Source of the DNA: Bradyrhizobium diversitatis
GTDB taxonomy: Bacteria; Pseudomonadota; Alphaproteobacteria; Rhizobiales; Xanthobacteraceae
Direction: 5' to 3'
Assembly (NCBI RefSeq): GCF_016031635.1
Contig: NZ_JACEGD010000019.1
Span: 124,001-188,000, forward strand
DNA: 64,000 nucleotides
Positions 43,000 through 50,571 of the stretch are shown here, one piece after another (the first letter of the stretch is position 1; every line of letters begins with the position of its first letter). A model generated the notes under the pieces. The model worked only from the letters and a program-made list of their open reading frames with translations. It made no database searches and was not told the DNA's origin. A program made the translations under genes and the position numbers.

Positions 43000-43160
43000 C
43001 CCCACTTACCTTCGTATATAGGCCCTTTACCTCTGTACAATTGAGCGGCGAATGCGCGCGCCTTAGCGTGTCTGCATTCGGCGCCCTGGCGCTGGTGGCA
43101 TGGAACCTCCCTAACCTCGGCGCAAGGCGACCCCCTGTCCGGTCGTCTGCGCCGCCTTTT
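43000..43160 (+). ncRNA. Candidate small RNA or structured leader ahead of the NYN-domain gene
   Basis: The 320-base gap between the AraC-type gene and the NYN gene has no credible frame. It contains several inverted repeats and ends in a strong hairpin (43119-43153): GGCGCA and GGCGACC pair with GGTCGTC and TGCGCC around an 8-base loop, with one bulged A, and GCCTTTTC follows. This looks like an intrinsic terminator about 93 bases before the NYN start codon. An AT-rich TATATAGG lies near 43015. A separate transcript or an attenuator fits; no known RNA family was recognised. The boundaries are approximate. Confidence 0.35.
43119..43160 (+). terminator. Rho-independent terminator-like hairpin before the NYN gene
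   Basis: A 13-bp stem with one bulge (GGCGCA-A-GGCGACC against GGTCGTC-TGCGCC, one G-U pair) and an 8-base loop, followed by GCCTTTTC. It lies far from the stop of the AraC-type gene, so it more likely ends a small transcript or attenuates the NYN gene. Confidence 0.55.
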
Positions 43161-43252
43161 CGGCAAGCCATCGGCGCCTTCAGTATTTTTCGGCCGACAC
43201 ATCGCGCCATTTCGGCCGGATCGCGTCGTGTCGAACTCGGGATTTGTACATA

Positions 43253-43864
43253 ATGTCTTCGTTTGGGAAGATCGCGCTCTTTATCGATGGCTCCAATCTC
43301 TATGCCACCTCCAAGGCGCTCGGCTTCGACATCGATTACAGGCGGTTGATCAGCGAGTTTCAAGCCCGGGGTACGCTGCTGCGCGCCTTTTACTACACGA
43401 CCGTCGTCGAGGATCAGGAGTTTTCGTCAATCCGCCCGTTGATCGATTGGCTCGACTACAACGGATACACCGTCGTCACCAAGCTCACCAAGGAGTTCGT
43501 CGACGTCACCACCGGCCGCCGTAAGGTGAGGGGCAGCATGAATGTCGATCTTGCCGTGAGTGCGATGGAGCTCGCCGAACACGTCGATCAGATCGTGCTG
43601 TTCTCGGGCGATGGCGACTTTCGGTCGCTGGTCGAGGCCCTGCAACGCCGCGGTGTCCGCGTGACGGTCGTCTCCACACTCTCCACTCAGCCGCCCATGG
43701 TCGCCGACGACCTGCGCCGGCAGGCGGACGTGTTCATCGACCTGGCAGACCTAAAACCGAAAGTGGCGCGCGATCCGATCGACCGGCCGGCAACGCGCGA
43801 GGTGCGGCAGCCACCGCAATTCCTCGCGCGCGGATCAATCATTCGGAGCGACCGGGTGGAATGA
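43253..43864 (+). CDS. LabA-like NYN-domain protein (predicted RNase)
   Basis: A 203-residue protein of the NYN/LabA family, a PIN-like nuclease fold. The acidic residues are Asp in ALFIDGSNLYATSKAL, the Asp in SMNVDLAVSAMELA and the pair in VLFSGDGDFRSLVEAL. The last 45 residues are basic and Pro-rich. The start ATG at 43253 is immediately after GTACATA; an upstream TTG at 43244 is less likely. Related proteins process RNA or affect clock output in cyanobacteria; the target here is unknown. Confidence 0.88.
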   Translation: MSSFGKIALFIDGSNLYATSKALGFDIDYRRLISEFQARGTLLRAFYYTTVVEDQEFSSIRPLIDWLDYNGYTVVTKLTKEFVDVTTGRRKVRGSMNVDLAVSAMELAEHVDQIVLFSGDGDFRSLVEALQRRGVRVTVVSTLSTQPPMVADDLRRQADVFIDLADLKPKVARDPIDRPATREVRQPPQFLARGSIIRSDRVE

Positions 43865-43888
43865 ACCGGGGACGGCCCCGCCGGCACC

Positions 43889-44515
43889 TCAGACGTCGAA
43901 GAACACCGTCTCCTCGGGCCCCTGCAAATTGATCGTGAAGGAGTACACGATCTTGCCGGCGCGCTCGCTGCGCGTTGCGATCAGCGTCTTGCGACGGGTC
44001 GGCTGTTCGATCAGGTTGAGCACCGGATCGGCGGCGTTGGCCGCCTCTTCGTCCGAGAAGTAGAGCCGCGTGTTGAGGCCGATGTTGATGCCACGCGCGA
44101 CGACCCAGACATTGATGTGCGGTGCGCATTTGCGGCCCGCCCTGTCGGTGATCGCGCCCGGCTTGATGGTCTCGAAGGTGACGAGGCCGCTCTCGAAGTC
44201 GGAACCGGCGCGGCCCCAACCGCGAAACTCCGGCTCCAGCGCGCCCGCTGAGCGATCGGCCGGATGGTTGTAGCGACCGCTCGCATTGGCCTGCCAGATC
44301 TCCAGCAGCACGTCGCGCAGCGGCGTGCCGGTGCCGTCGAGCACCTTGCCTTCCAGCGTGATGCGTTGACCTGCGGTGTTCGGCGTCACCAGCACGTTGG
44401 AGAAGTTCTTCTCGAAGATGTCGAAGCCGGCCATCGCCGGGATCAAGCCGATATGGACGTAGGGCCCTGCCGTCTGCGAGGCGGTTTCCTTGAGATAGTT
44501 GAGCGGCTGCGGCAT
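43889..44515 (-). CDS. pcaG: PcaG, protocatechuate 3,4-dioxygenase alpha subunit
   Basis: A 208-residue intradiol dioxygenase subunit. The beta-sandwich signature appears as LEGKVLDGTGTPLRDVLLEI, WQANASGRYNHPAD, and KCAPHINVWVVARGINIGLN. The alpha subunit lacks the full iron ligand set; ligands come from the beta subunit. The enzyme cleaves protocatechuate to 3-carboxymuconate, first step of the beta-ketoadipate pathway. It starts three bases after the pcaH stop. No pcaB, C, D or I/J genes lie next to it. Confidence 0.95.
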   Translation of the reverse strand: MPQPLNYLKETASQTAGPYVHIGLIPAMAGFDIFEKNFSNVLVTPNTAGQRITLEGKVLDGTGTPLRDVLLEIWQANASGRYNHPADRSAGALEPEFRGWGRAGSDFESGLVTFETIKPGAITDRAGRKCAPHINVWVVARGINIGLNTRLYFSDEEAANAADPVLNLIEQPTRRKTLIATRSERAGKIVYSFTINLQGPEETVFFDV

Positions 44516-44518
44516 GGC

Positions 44519-45307
44519 TCAGTTCCCCTCGGTACGATTTTCGAAATAGGTGGAGCGCTGGCCGCGCAGGACGATGTCGAAGCGGTAGGCGAGCGAGTCG
44601 AAGGGCGACGAGGCGTTGAGGTCGAGCGGCGCGACGAGGCGGTCGAGCGCATCCTTGTCCGGGATCGTCGTCAGGATCGGGCAGACCGGGATCAAGGGAT
44701 CGCCCTCGAAATACATCTGCGTGATCAGCCGCTGCGCGAAGCCCGAGCCGAACACCGAGAAGTGGATGTGGGCGGGGCGCCAGCTGTTGACGTAGTTGCG
44801 CCAGGGATAGGGGCCCGGCTTCACGGTGCGGAAGTAATAGTAGCCGCTGTCGTCGGTCAGCGCGCGGCCGCAGCCGCCGAAGTTGGGATCGATCGGCGCC
44901 AAATAGGTATCCTTCTTGTGCCGGTAGCGGCCGCCGGCATTGGCCTGCCAGAACTCGACGAGCGTGTTCGGAACGCCGCGGCCGGTCTCGTCCAGCACGC
45001 GGCCATGGACGATGATGCGTTCGCCGACGGGATCGCCGTCCTTGGCGTAGTTGCGGATCAGATCATTGTCGAGCGGGCCGAGATCATTGTGCCCGAACAC
45101 CGGCCCCGTGATCTCCGAGATCGAGTTCTCCAGCGACAACAGCGCCTGGCGCGGCGAGCGCAGCACCGAGGATTTGTACCCCGGCGCATGCGCCGGCGGA
45201 TGGATGGAACGGTCGCGCTGGAAGAAGCCGCCGTCGCCGAGCGGCGGCGTAAAGGGCTCGGGACGATTGAGGCGGGGATCCCGCAAGGCTGGCGCCTGGG
45301 CATTCAT
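44519..45307 (-). CDS. pcaH: PcaH, protocatechuate 3,4-dioxygenase beta subunit
   Basis: A 262-residue subunit bearing the ferric iron. Ligand-bearing regions are visible: Tyr in NAGGRYRHKKDTYLAP, Tyr in YYYFRTVKPGPYPW, and the two His in WRPAHIHFSVFG. It runs before pcaG in a two-gene operon. The ATG at 45307 was chosen because the frame upstream crosses the divergent promoter and runs antisense through the regulator. It is close to the LysR-type gene in divergent orientation. Confidence 0.95.
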   Translation of the reverse strand: MNAQAPALRDPRLNRPEPFTPPLGDGGFFQRDRSIHPPAHAPGYKSSVLRSPRQALLSLENSISEITGPVFGHNDLGPLDNDLIRNYAKDGDPVGERIIVHGRVLDETGRGVPNTLVEFWQANAGGRYRHKKDTYLAPIDPNFGGCGRALTDDSGYYYFRTVKPGPYPWRNYVNSWRPAHIHFSVFGSGFAQRLITQMYFEGDPLIPVCPILTTIPDKDALDRLVAPLDLNASSPFDSLAYRFDIVLRGQRSTYFENRTEGN

Positions 45308-45385
45308 CGGCGTTGTCTCTCCCTGTGGCGCCCGGGTCCCGGGCGCGCGGCTTGTCGGGAGATCATGGAACGGTCTATTCTCAAG

Positions 45386-45402
45386 ATAAATAGATCGATT
45401 AT
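45386..45402. promoter_or_regulatory. Candidate LysR-type binding dyad in the pcaH promoter region
   Basis: ATAA-N9-TTAT with an inner ATCGAT, an AT-rich dyad between pcaH and the divergent LysR-type gene. LysR proteins favour short dyads with a T-N11-A core. The site is only a guess from position and symmetry. Confidence 0.3.
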
Positions 45403-45412
45403 AATGAATTGC

Positions 45413-46330
45413 ATGAAGGAAATCGATCATTTGGCCCTCGACGGCCACGCGCTCGAGCTGTTCCTCGCCGTGCTGGAGGAAGGTTCGGTGACGGCGGCGG
45501 CGACACGGCTCGGCCTGACGCAATCGGCGGTCAGCCACGGGCTGAACAAGCTGCGGCGGATTGCCGGCGATCCCCTGTTCGCCAAATCCGGCCGCGGCAT
45601 CGTCGCCACGGCGCACGCCCAGGCCCTCGCCGCGAAGGCGCGCGCGTTGATCGACGAGATGCGCAGCTTTGCCGGCGGGGTCAGCTTCGCGCCGGCGCAG
45701 GCCCAGCTGTCGCTGACGATCGCCGCCAACGACTTCCAGCGCGACCTGCTGCTGCCGCGCTTCTTCGATCATGTCGCGGGACAGGTGAAGAGCCTGAACC
45801 TGCGCGTGATCCCCTCGCAGTCGCCTTCGCCCGCGATGCTGCGCGAGAACCGCTGCGACCTCCTGATCACGCCGCTGCCGCCGTCGGGCGTCGACATCGT
45901 GCAGAAGCGGCTGCTCAGGGATCACTATGTCTGCTATTATGATGCAAAGGCGCGTGCCGCGCCGGCCAGCCGCAACGCCTATCTCGCGGCGCGTCACATC
46001 ACCGTGGTCTATACCGATAATGAGCGGCTCGACTTCGACCGCCGGCTGGCAGCGAACGGGCTGCACCGCGACATTGCGATCTCCGTGCCGAGCTTCTCCG
46101 GCGTGCCCTCGTTCCTGCGCGGCTCGCAGATGCTTGCGAGCATGCCGAGCCTGCTCGCGCCCGGCGTGATGCGCGGTTTCGCGCAAACGCCGATACCATT
46201 AGCCTCCCGCACGCGAACGCTGGCCGAGCTGCCGATGTTCATGGTCTGGCACCAGCGCTATCAGAAAGACCCGGCCCATCGCTGGATCAGGAGCCAGCTC
46301 GAGACTGTCGCGGCGACGGCCGCCGCCTGA
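45413..46330 (+). CDS. LysR-family regulator, divergent from pcaHG
   Basis: A 305-residue LysR-type protein. The winged helix-turn-helix is at about 8-66 (LELFLAVLEEGSVTAAATRL, then TQSAVSHGLNKLRRIAGDPL); the rest is the periplasmic-binding-like effector domain (LRVIPSQSPSPAMLRENRCD). It probably controls pcaHG and its own gene in response to protocatechuate or a later intermediate. It could correspond to PcaQ, but sequence alone does not prove this. ATGs at 45404 and 45413 are both usable; 45413 leaves room for the dyad upstream. Confidence 0.85.
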   Translation: MKEIDHLALDGHALELFLAVLEEGSVTAAATRLGLTQSAVSHGLNKLRRIAGDPLFAKSGRGIVATAHAQALAAKARALIDEMRSFAGGVSFAPAQAQLSLTIAANDFQRDLLLPRFFDHVAGQVKSLNLRVIPSQSPSPAMLRENRCDLLITPLPPSGVDIVQKRLLRDHYVCYYDAKARAAPASRNAYLAARHITVVYTDNERLDFDRRLAANGLHRDIAISVPSFSGVPSFLRGSQMLASMPSLLAPGVMRGFAQTPIPLASRTRTLAELPMFMVWHQRYQKDPAHRWIRSQLETVAATAAA

Positions 46331-46409
46331 ACGACCGGCCCTCCGCTGCAAAACCTGATTCCCGCCAAACCCACTGGTTGCGCAAGGGGAGCCACGCTAA
46401 AATCCCCCC

Positions 46410-47714
46410 ATGACAGTGACCGACATTGCGAGCCGGACCTACAATCACAGCTGGCGGCTGGACCCCATCATCCGCAGCCTGCTCGATACCGACTTCTACA
46501 AACTATTGATGTTGCAGATGATTCGGGAAGACTATCCGGATCAGCAGGTGACCTTCTCGGTCATCAACCGCTCGCGCCATGTGCGGCTCGCCGAGATCAT
46601 CGACGAGGGCGAGCTGCGCGCCCAGCTCGACCACGCCCGCACCATCCGCTTCAGCAAGAAAGAGCTGATCTGGCTGGCCGGCAACACCTTCTACGGCAAG
46701 ACCCACATGTTCTCGGCGGACTTCATCCGCTGGCTGGCGGAATTCCGCCTGCCCGAATACGAGCTGCGGAAGGTCGACGGCCAGTACGAACTGCATTTCC
46801 ATGGCCCTTGGACCCACACCACGATGTGGGAGATTCCGGCGCTGGCCATCCTCAACGAGCTGCGCTCGCGCGCGGCAATGAAGGGCCGCGGCCGCTTCGA
46901 GCTCGACGTGCTCTACGCCCGCGCCAAGGCCAAGCTTTGGACCAAGGTGGAACGGCTGCGCAAGCTCGAGAACTTGCGGCTGTCCGACTTCGGCACCCGC
47001 CGCCGCCACGGCTTCCTCTGGCAGCGCTGGTGCGTCGAGGCGGTGAAGGAAGGCTTGGGCTCGTCCTTCATCGGCACGTCCAACGTGCTGCTCGCGATGG
47101 ACAACGATCTCGAAGCCATCGGCACCAATGCGCATGAGCTGCCGATGGTCGCGGCCGCGCTCGCCAGGGACGACGAGGAATTGCGCTGGGCGCCCTACCG
47201 CATTCTCGATCAGTGGCGCCAGACCTATGGCGGCAACCTCCTGATCGCGCTGCCCGACGCCTTCGGCACCAAGGCCTTCCTGCGCGATGCGCCGGAATGG
47301 GTCGCCGACTGGACCGGCTTCCGGCCCGACAGCGCGCCGCCGATCCAGGCCGGCGAGGAGATCATCGCCTGGTGGGACAAGAAGGGCCGCAACCCCAGGG
47401 ACAAGCTTCTCGTCTTTTCCGACGCGATGGACGTCGGCTCGATCGAGGAGACTTACCACCACTTCACCGGGCGCGTGCGGCTCTCCTTTGGCTGGGGCAC
47501 CAACCTCACCAACGACTTCGTCGGCTGCACGCCGGACGGCTCGTTCAACCTCGATCCGATCTCGCTGGTCTGCAAGGTCTCGTCCGTCGACGGCCATCCG
47601 GCCGTCAAGCTCTCCGACAATCCGGAGAAGGCGACCGGCCTTCCCTCGGAGATCGAGCGTTACCTGCGCGTGTTCGGTGACGCGGGCCGCGTCCGCAAGC
47701 CGGTGCTGGTCTAG
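46410..47714 (+). CDS. pncB: PncB, nicotinate phosphoribosyltransferase
   Basis: A 434-residue enzyme of NAD salvage that makes nicotinate mononucleotide from nicotinate and PRPP with ATP hydrolysis. Family marks are LLDTDFYKLLMLQMI near the N-terminus, FGTRRRHGFLWQR, and the catalytic His242 in IGTNAHELPMV, followed by VFSDAMDVGSIEETYHHF and FGWGTNLTND, the phosphate-binding region. The start ATG is clear. It stands alone, with its own leader downstream of the LysR-type gene. Confidence 0.95.
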   Translation: MTVTDIASRTYNHSWRLDPIIRSLLDTDFYKLLMLQMIREDYPDQQVTFSVINRSRHVRLAEIIDEGELRAQLDHARTIRFSKKELIWLAGNTFYGKTHMFSADFIRWLAEFRLPEYELRKVDGQYELHFHGPWTHTTMWEIPALAILNELRSRAAMKGRGRFELDVLYARAKAKLWTKVERLRKLENLRLSDFGTRRRHGFLWQRWCVEAVKEGLGSSFIGTSNVLLAMDNDLEAIGTNAHELPMVAAALARDDEELRWAPYRILDQWRQTYGGNLLIALPDAFGTKAFLRDAPEWVADWTGFRPDSAPPIQAGEEIIAWWDKKGRNPRDKLLVFSDAMDVGSIEETYHHFTGRVRLSFGWGTNLTNDFVGCTPDGSFNLDPISLVCKVSSVDGHPAVKLSDNPEKATGLPSEIERYLRVFGDAGRVRKPVLV

Positions 47715-47952
47715 CCGATCTCCCCTTGATCAGGTGAATCGCGCACCACGAGTGCGCTGCATTGGCTCGCCGGTGCCGCGCCGGTCCCGGTTCGCCGGCA
47801 TTTGAAGCAATTTGCGGGCACCTGCTTCACGACGGCTTCACCCTGCGACGGAGTCCTCCGCACCATTCAGGTCGAGTTAAGCAACCATCCCGTCTACTTG
47901 GCGTTGCAGGCGCAACGTTCCGTTGGGATCGTTGATCGACTTGGGGAATAAG

Positions 47953-49257
47953 GTGTTTCGCAGAACAGCGACGTCGGTGGAGGGACGCTGCTTCCTTCAC
48001 GTCATCAAGCTCGTCTCGCCTTTCGTGATGGTCGTCGTGCTCCAGGCGACGATCGCGGGATTCAGCCTCGAGGTGATGTCGTCGGTCCGCGCCTATGTCG
48101 CGGGCGAAGCGCTATGGTCGCGCTCGCAGAAGAATGCCGTCTACTTCCTCAATCGCTACCTGCATTCGGGCGAGGCCAGCCAGTTCGCGCAGTACCAGGC
48201 CGCGCTCGCCGTTCCCATCGGGGACGAGTTCGCGCGCTGGGCGCTCGAACGCGATCCGGTCGACGTCGAGGCCGCCCGTACCGGCTTTCTCCAGGGCGGC
48301 AACCATCCCGATGACGTACCGGGACTGATCTGGCTGTTTCGCTACTTCAACCGCGTCAGCTTCCTCCAGGACGCGATCCGCGAATGGGCGGCCACAGATC
48401 CCATGCTGCTGGAGCTGAGTGTGTTCGGCGAGTTGATCCGCTCCGAGCTGGAGAACGGTCCCATTCAAGACGGCCGGCTGCAATTCCTGTCGTCGCGGCT
48501 CTCGGAGCTCAATACCCAGTTCACGGTACATGCCCAGCGTTTCTCCGCCGTCCTCGGCGAAGGCTCCCGCACCATCAAGGTGACGCTGACTTGCGTCAAC
48601 ATCGTCACCGCCGCGGCGCTGATCCTGCTTCTGATCTGGCATACGCGGCGGCTGGTGCTGCAACGGCAGGCGTTCGAAAACGCCCTGCATGCCGAGACAC
48701 AACGCCTGGCCTGGCAGGCATCGCACGACTGGCTGACCGGCCTGTCGAACCGTCGCGCCTTCGAGGCGCGCCTGCAAAGCGAGCTGGACAATGCCGGGGC
48801 GGGTGCGCTCGGCCTGATCCTGCTCGACCTCGACCAGTTCAAGAGCGTCAACGATAGCTGCGGCCACCTTGCCGGCGACCGCCTGCTCCGCGAGGTCTCG
48901 CGCCTCCTGCAACAGAACCGGCATGCGCATGATCTGGTGGCCCGGCTCGGCGGCGACGAATTCGCCCTGATCCTACCGCAATGCTCGCCCTTCGATGCCG
49001 TCGACATTGCCGAGCAACTGCGCAGATCGCTCGAGCTGCTCAGTTTCGCCTGGGACGATCGTTGCTTTGCGGTGACCGCCAGCATCGGCGTGACCTGCAT
49101 CGTCGACCGCAACATCACGCTCGAGGATGCGATGCGGCGCGCGGATGCTGCCTGCTATCGCGCCAAGGAAAAGGGACGCAACCGCGTTCAGGTCGAGAGC
49201 GGAAGCCTTGGCGCCGTCGCCGTCGCAACCCGCCCGCGCGAAGCTGCGCGTGCCTGA
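47953..49257 (+). CDS. Membrane-bound GGDEF diguanylate cyclase
   Basis: A protein of about 434 residues. Two membrane segments (about 20-43 and 225-245) enclose a helical periplasmic sensor of about 180 residues, and a GGDEF domain follows with DWLTGLSNRRAFEARL, LDLDQFKSVNDSCGHLAGD and the active motif RLGGDEFALILP. The product-inhibition I-site has HAHD instead of RxxD. It should make c-di-GMP. GGGGA lies five to six bases before the GTG at 47953; TTG codons at 47923 and 47932 would add up to ten residues. Confidence 0.9.
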   Translation: MFRRTATSVEGRCFLHVIKLVSPFVMVVVLQATIAGFSLEVMSSVRAYVAGEALWSRSQKNAVYFLNRYLHSGEASQFAQYQAALAVPIGDEFARWALERDPVDVEAARTGFLQGGNHPDDVPGLIWLFRYFNRVSFLQDAIREWAATDPMLLELSVFGELIRSELENGPIQDGRLQFLSSRLSELNTQFTVHAQRFSAVLGEGSRTIKVTLTCVNIVTAAALILLLIWHTRRLVLQRQAFENALHAETQRLAWQASHDWLTGLSNRRAFEARLQSELDNAGAGALGLILLDLDQFKSVNDSCGHLAGDRLLREVSRLLQQNRHAHDLVARLGGDEFALILPQCSPFDAVDIAEQLRRSLELLSFAWDDRCFAVTASIGVTCIVDRNITLEDAMRRADAACYRAKEKGRNRVQVESGSLGAVAVATRPREAARA

Positions 49258-49272
49258 CGCGGCTCGCCGCTG

Positions 49273-49908
49273 TCAGCGCAGGGGCAGAATCCCGAGCCCT
49301 TTGAGATGCACGTCGAGGAATTGTTCGATCTGCTGGCGCAGCATCTGCGGCGGCACGGCGACCATGCGCTCTTCGAGGCCGAGCGAGATGATGCCATGCA
49401 CGGCGGAAAACAGCGTGCGCGACAACAGCGCGATCTTCACGTCGTCCGCATCCGGCAATAGCCGCACCAGGGGTGGATGCATCAGCGCAAAGGCATCCAT
49501 CACCATCTGAAGGATGTCGTCCGGATAAGGTCGATCGTCCTCCATCCGATGCTCGAACAAGGAGCGCAGCAGATTGGCGTGTCCTGCAAAGAAATCGAGA
49601 TAGGTCTCGGCAAGCCCATAGAGCTGGCGAACCGGATCCTCGGCGGGAACGCCCCGCAGCCGCGCCGTGAGCGCCTGAACCGTCTCCCGATTGACGGTCA
49701 GGATGACCCCGTCGAAGTCGCCGAACTCGTTATAGACGCTGCCAACCGAACAGCCGACAGCCTCGGCAACGTCCCGAACCTTCAGTGATCTCAGTCCTTT
49801 AGCTGCGATAATGCCGCGGGCGATCTCCAGGATCTGGCGCCGCCGCCGATTTTTTTTCTGGTCGCGCAGCGATTCTTCTTGAACATTGTTCATTTTCAGG
49901 TTACTCAT
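49273..49908 (-). CDS. TetR-family transcription repressor
   Basis: A 211-residue TetR protein. The N-terminal helix-turn-helix (about 25-70) reads RRQILEIARGIIAAKGLRSL, then VRDVAEAVGCSVGSVYNEFG. The C-terminal part is an all-helical effector domain. It probably represses itself and the plus-strand genes across the promoter, including the Aas-like fusion, and responds to a fatty-acyl or lipid-like ligand (inference). Starts at 49908 and 49893 are both ATG; the operator repeats overlap them. Confidence 0.88.
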   Translation of the reverse strand: MSNLKMNNVQEESLRDQKKNRRRRQILEIARGIIAAKGLRSLKVRDVAEAVGCSVGSVYNEFGDFDGVILTVNRETVQALTARLRGVPAEDPVRQLYGLAETYLDFFAGHANLLRSLFEHRMEDDRPYPDDILQMVMDAFALMHPPLVRLLPDADDVKIALLSRTLFSAVHGIISLGLEERMVAVPPQMLRQQIEQFLDVHLKGLGILPLR

Positions 49909-49922
49909 ATGAACATTGTTCA
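49880..49922. promoter_or_regulatory. Paired TetR operator in the divergent promoter
   Basis: The 13-base near-perfect palindrome TGAACATTGTTCA occurs at 49880-49892 and again at 49910-49922, 30 bases apart centre to centre. Thirty bases is about three turns, so two TetR dimers would sit on the same face of the helix. Confidence 0.75.
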
Positions 49923-49944
49923 ATTTAACTCGGAGACCTGCAAA

Positions 49945-50211
49945 ATGCAAACTCTCGCTGTTGATATCGCCGCCACCTTCGTCGATGACGCCACGGCTCT
50001 CGTGACCGGCCTCGGCCGGGCCGCCCTCAAGATCGTGATGGCGCCGATCGATCGCATCGCCAATGCCTGCGACATTGCCGGCGTGCTCGCCGAGCGCCGC
50101 GCGACCTTCCGGATGTGGCGGACGAACCGTGCCCGAGCCCGCCACGAGCGGCGCCGGTTCAGCCTGCTCGGTCGCTTCTCGCCGTTTCGGCACCTCTCCC
50201 ATCTCACCTGA
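49945..50211 (+). CDS. Small basic protein divergent from TetR
   Basis: An 88-residue protein starting at ATG 49945, with GGAG nine bases upstream. The N-terminal part (LAVDIAATFVDDATALVTGL, then GRAALKIVMAPIDRIANAC) is helical. The last 30 residues are Arg-rich (RMWRTNRARARHERRRFS). The gene begins right after the paired TetR operator, so it is likely under that repressor. Upstream ATGs lie inside the palindromes and are less likely. Function is unknown; it could be an accessory of the downstream lipid enzyme. Confidence 0.6.
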   Translation: MQTLAVDIAATFVDDATALVTGLGRAALKIVMAPIDRIANACDIAGVLAERRATFRMWRTNRARARHERRRFSLLGRFSPFRHLSHLT

Positions 50212-50571
50212 GACGCAGCCGGCACGTTCCGATCAGTTCGAATGCAAGAGCCGCTTACAATGTTGGACTCACCATGCCCCCGACATTCGCGCCTGATAGC
50301 GCGGCCCTCGGCGATGCGGTTCAGCTTTTCCTCATCGCCCGGCGCGATATCCGGGCGAGCGCGGCCGCTCCGCCCGAGCTCGACGCGGCCTCGACCAGAT
50401 ATTTGCGAACCTGACGAGACCACTTGGAGACCAACAGGATCAGAGGACTGAGGGGACAGAGCAGGCGGCGATGTCGTTATCCTGCACGCGTTCGTCCCAA
50501 ATGCCTTCCGGTCTGACCGTCTCACCGGCAATTCAACAATCTCAAGCTGTATTTCCAAAGCAGGACTAGTC
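50212..50571. other. Intergenic region upstream of the Aas-type fusion
   Basis: About 360 bases. A 46-codon frame from 50274 (MPPTFAPDSAALGD) has ordinary composition and no clear ribosome binding site, so it is not called. The rest shows no terminator. Read-through from the TetR-controlled gene at 49945 into the fusion is possible. Confidence 0.35.

Noticed and set aside
44264..45364. Long plus-strand open frame across pcaG and pcaH, joined to the LysR gene
   Set aside because: The codon pattern and homology support pcaHG on the minus strand. The LysR-type domain begins only near 45413; the upstream 380 codons are the antisense of pcaHG.
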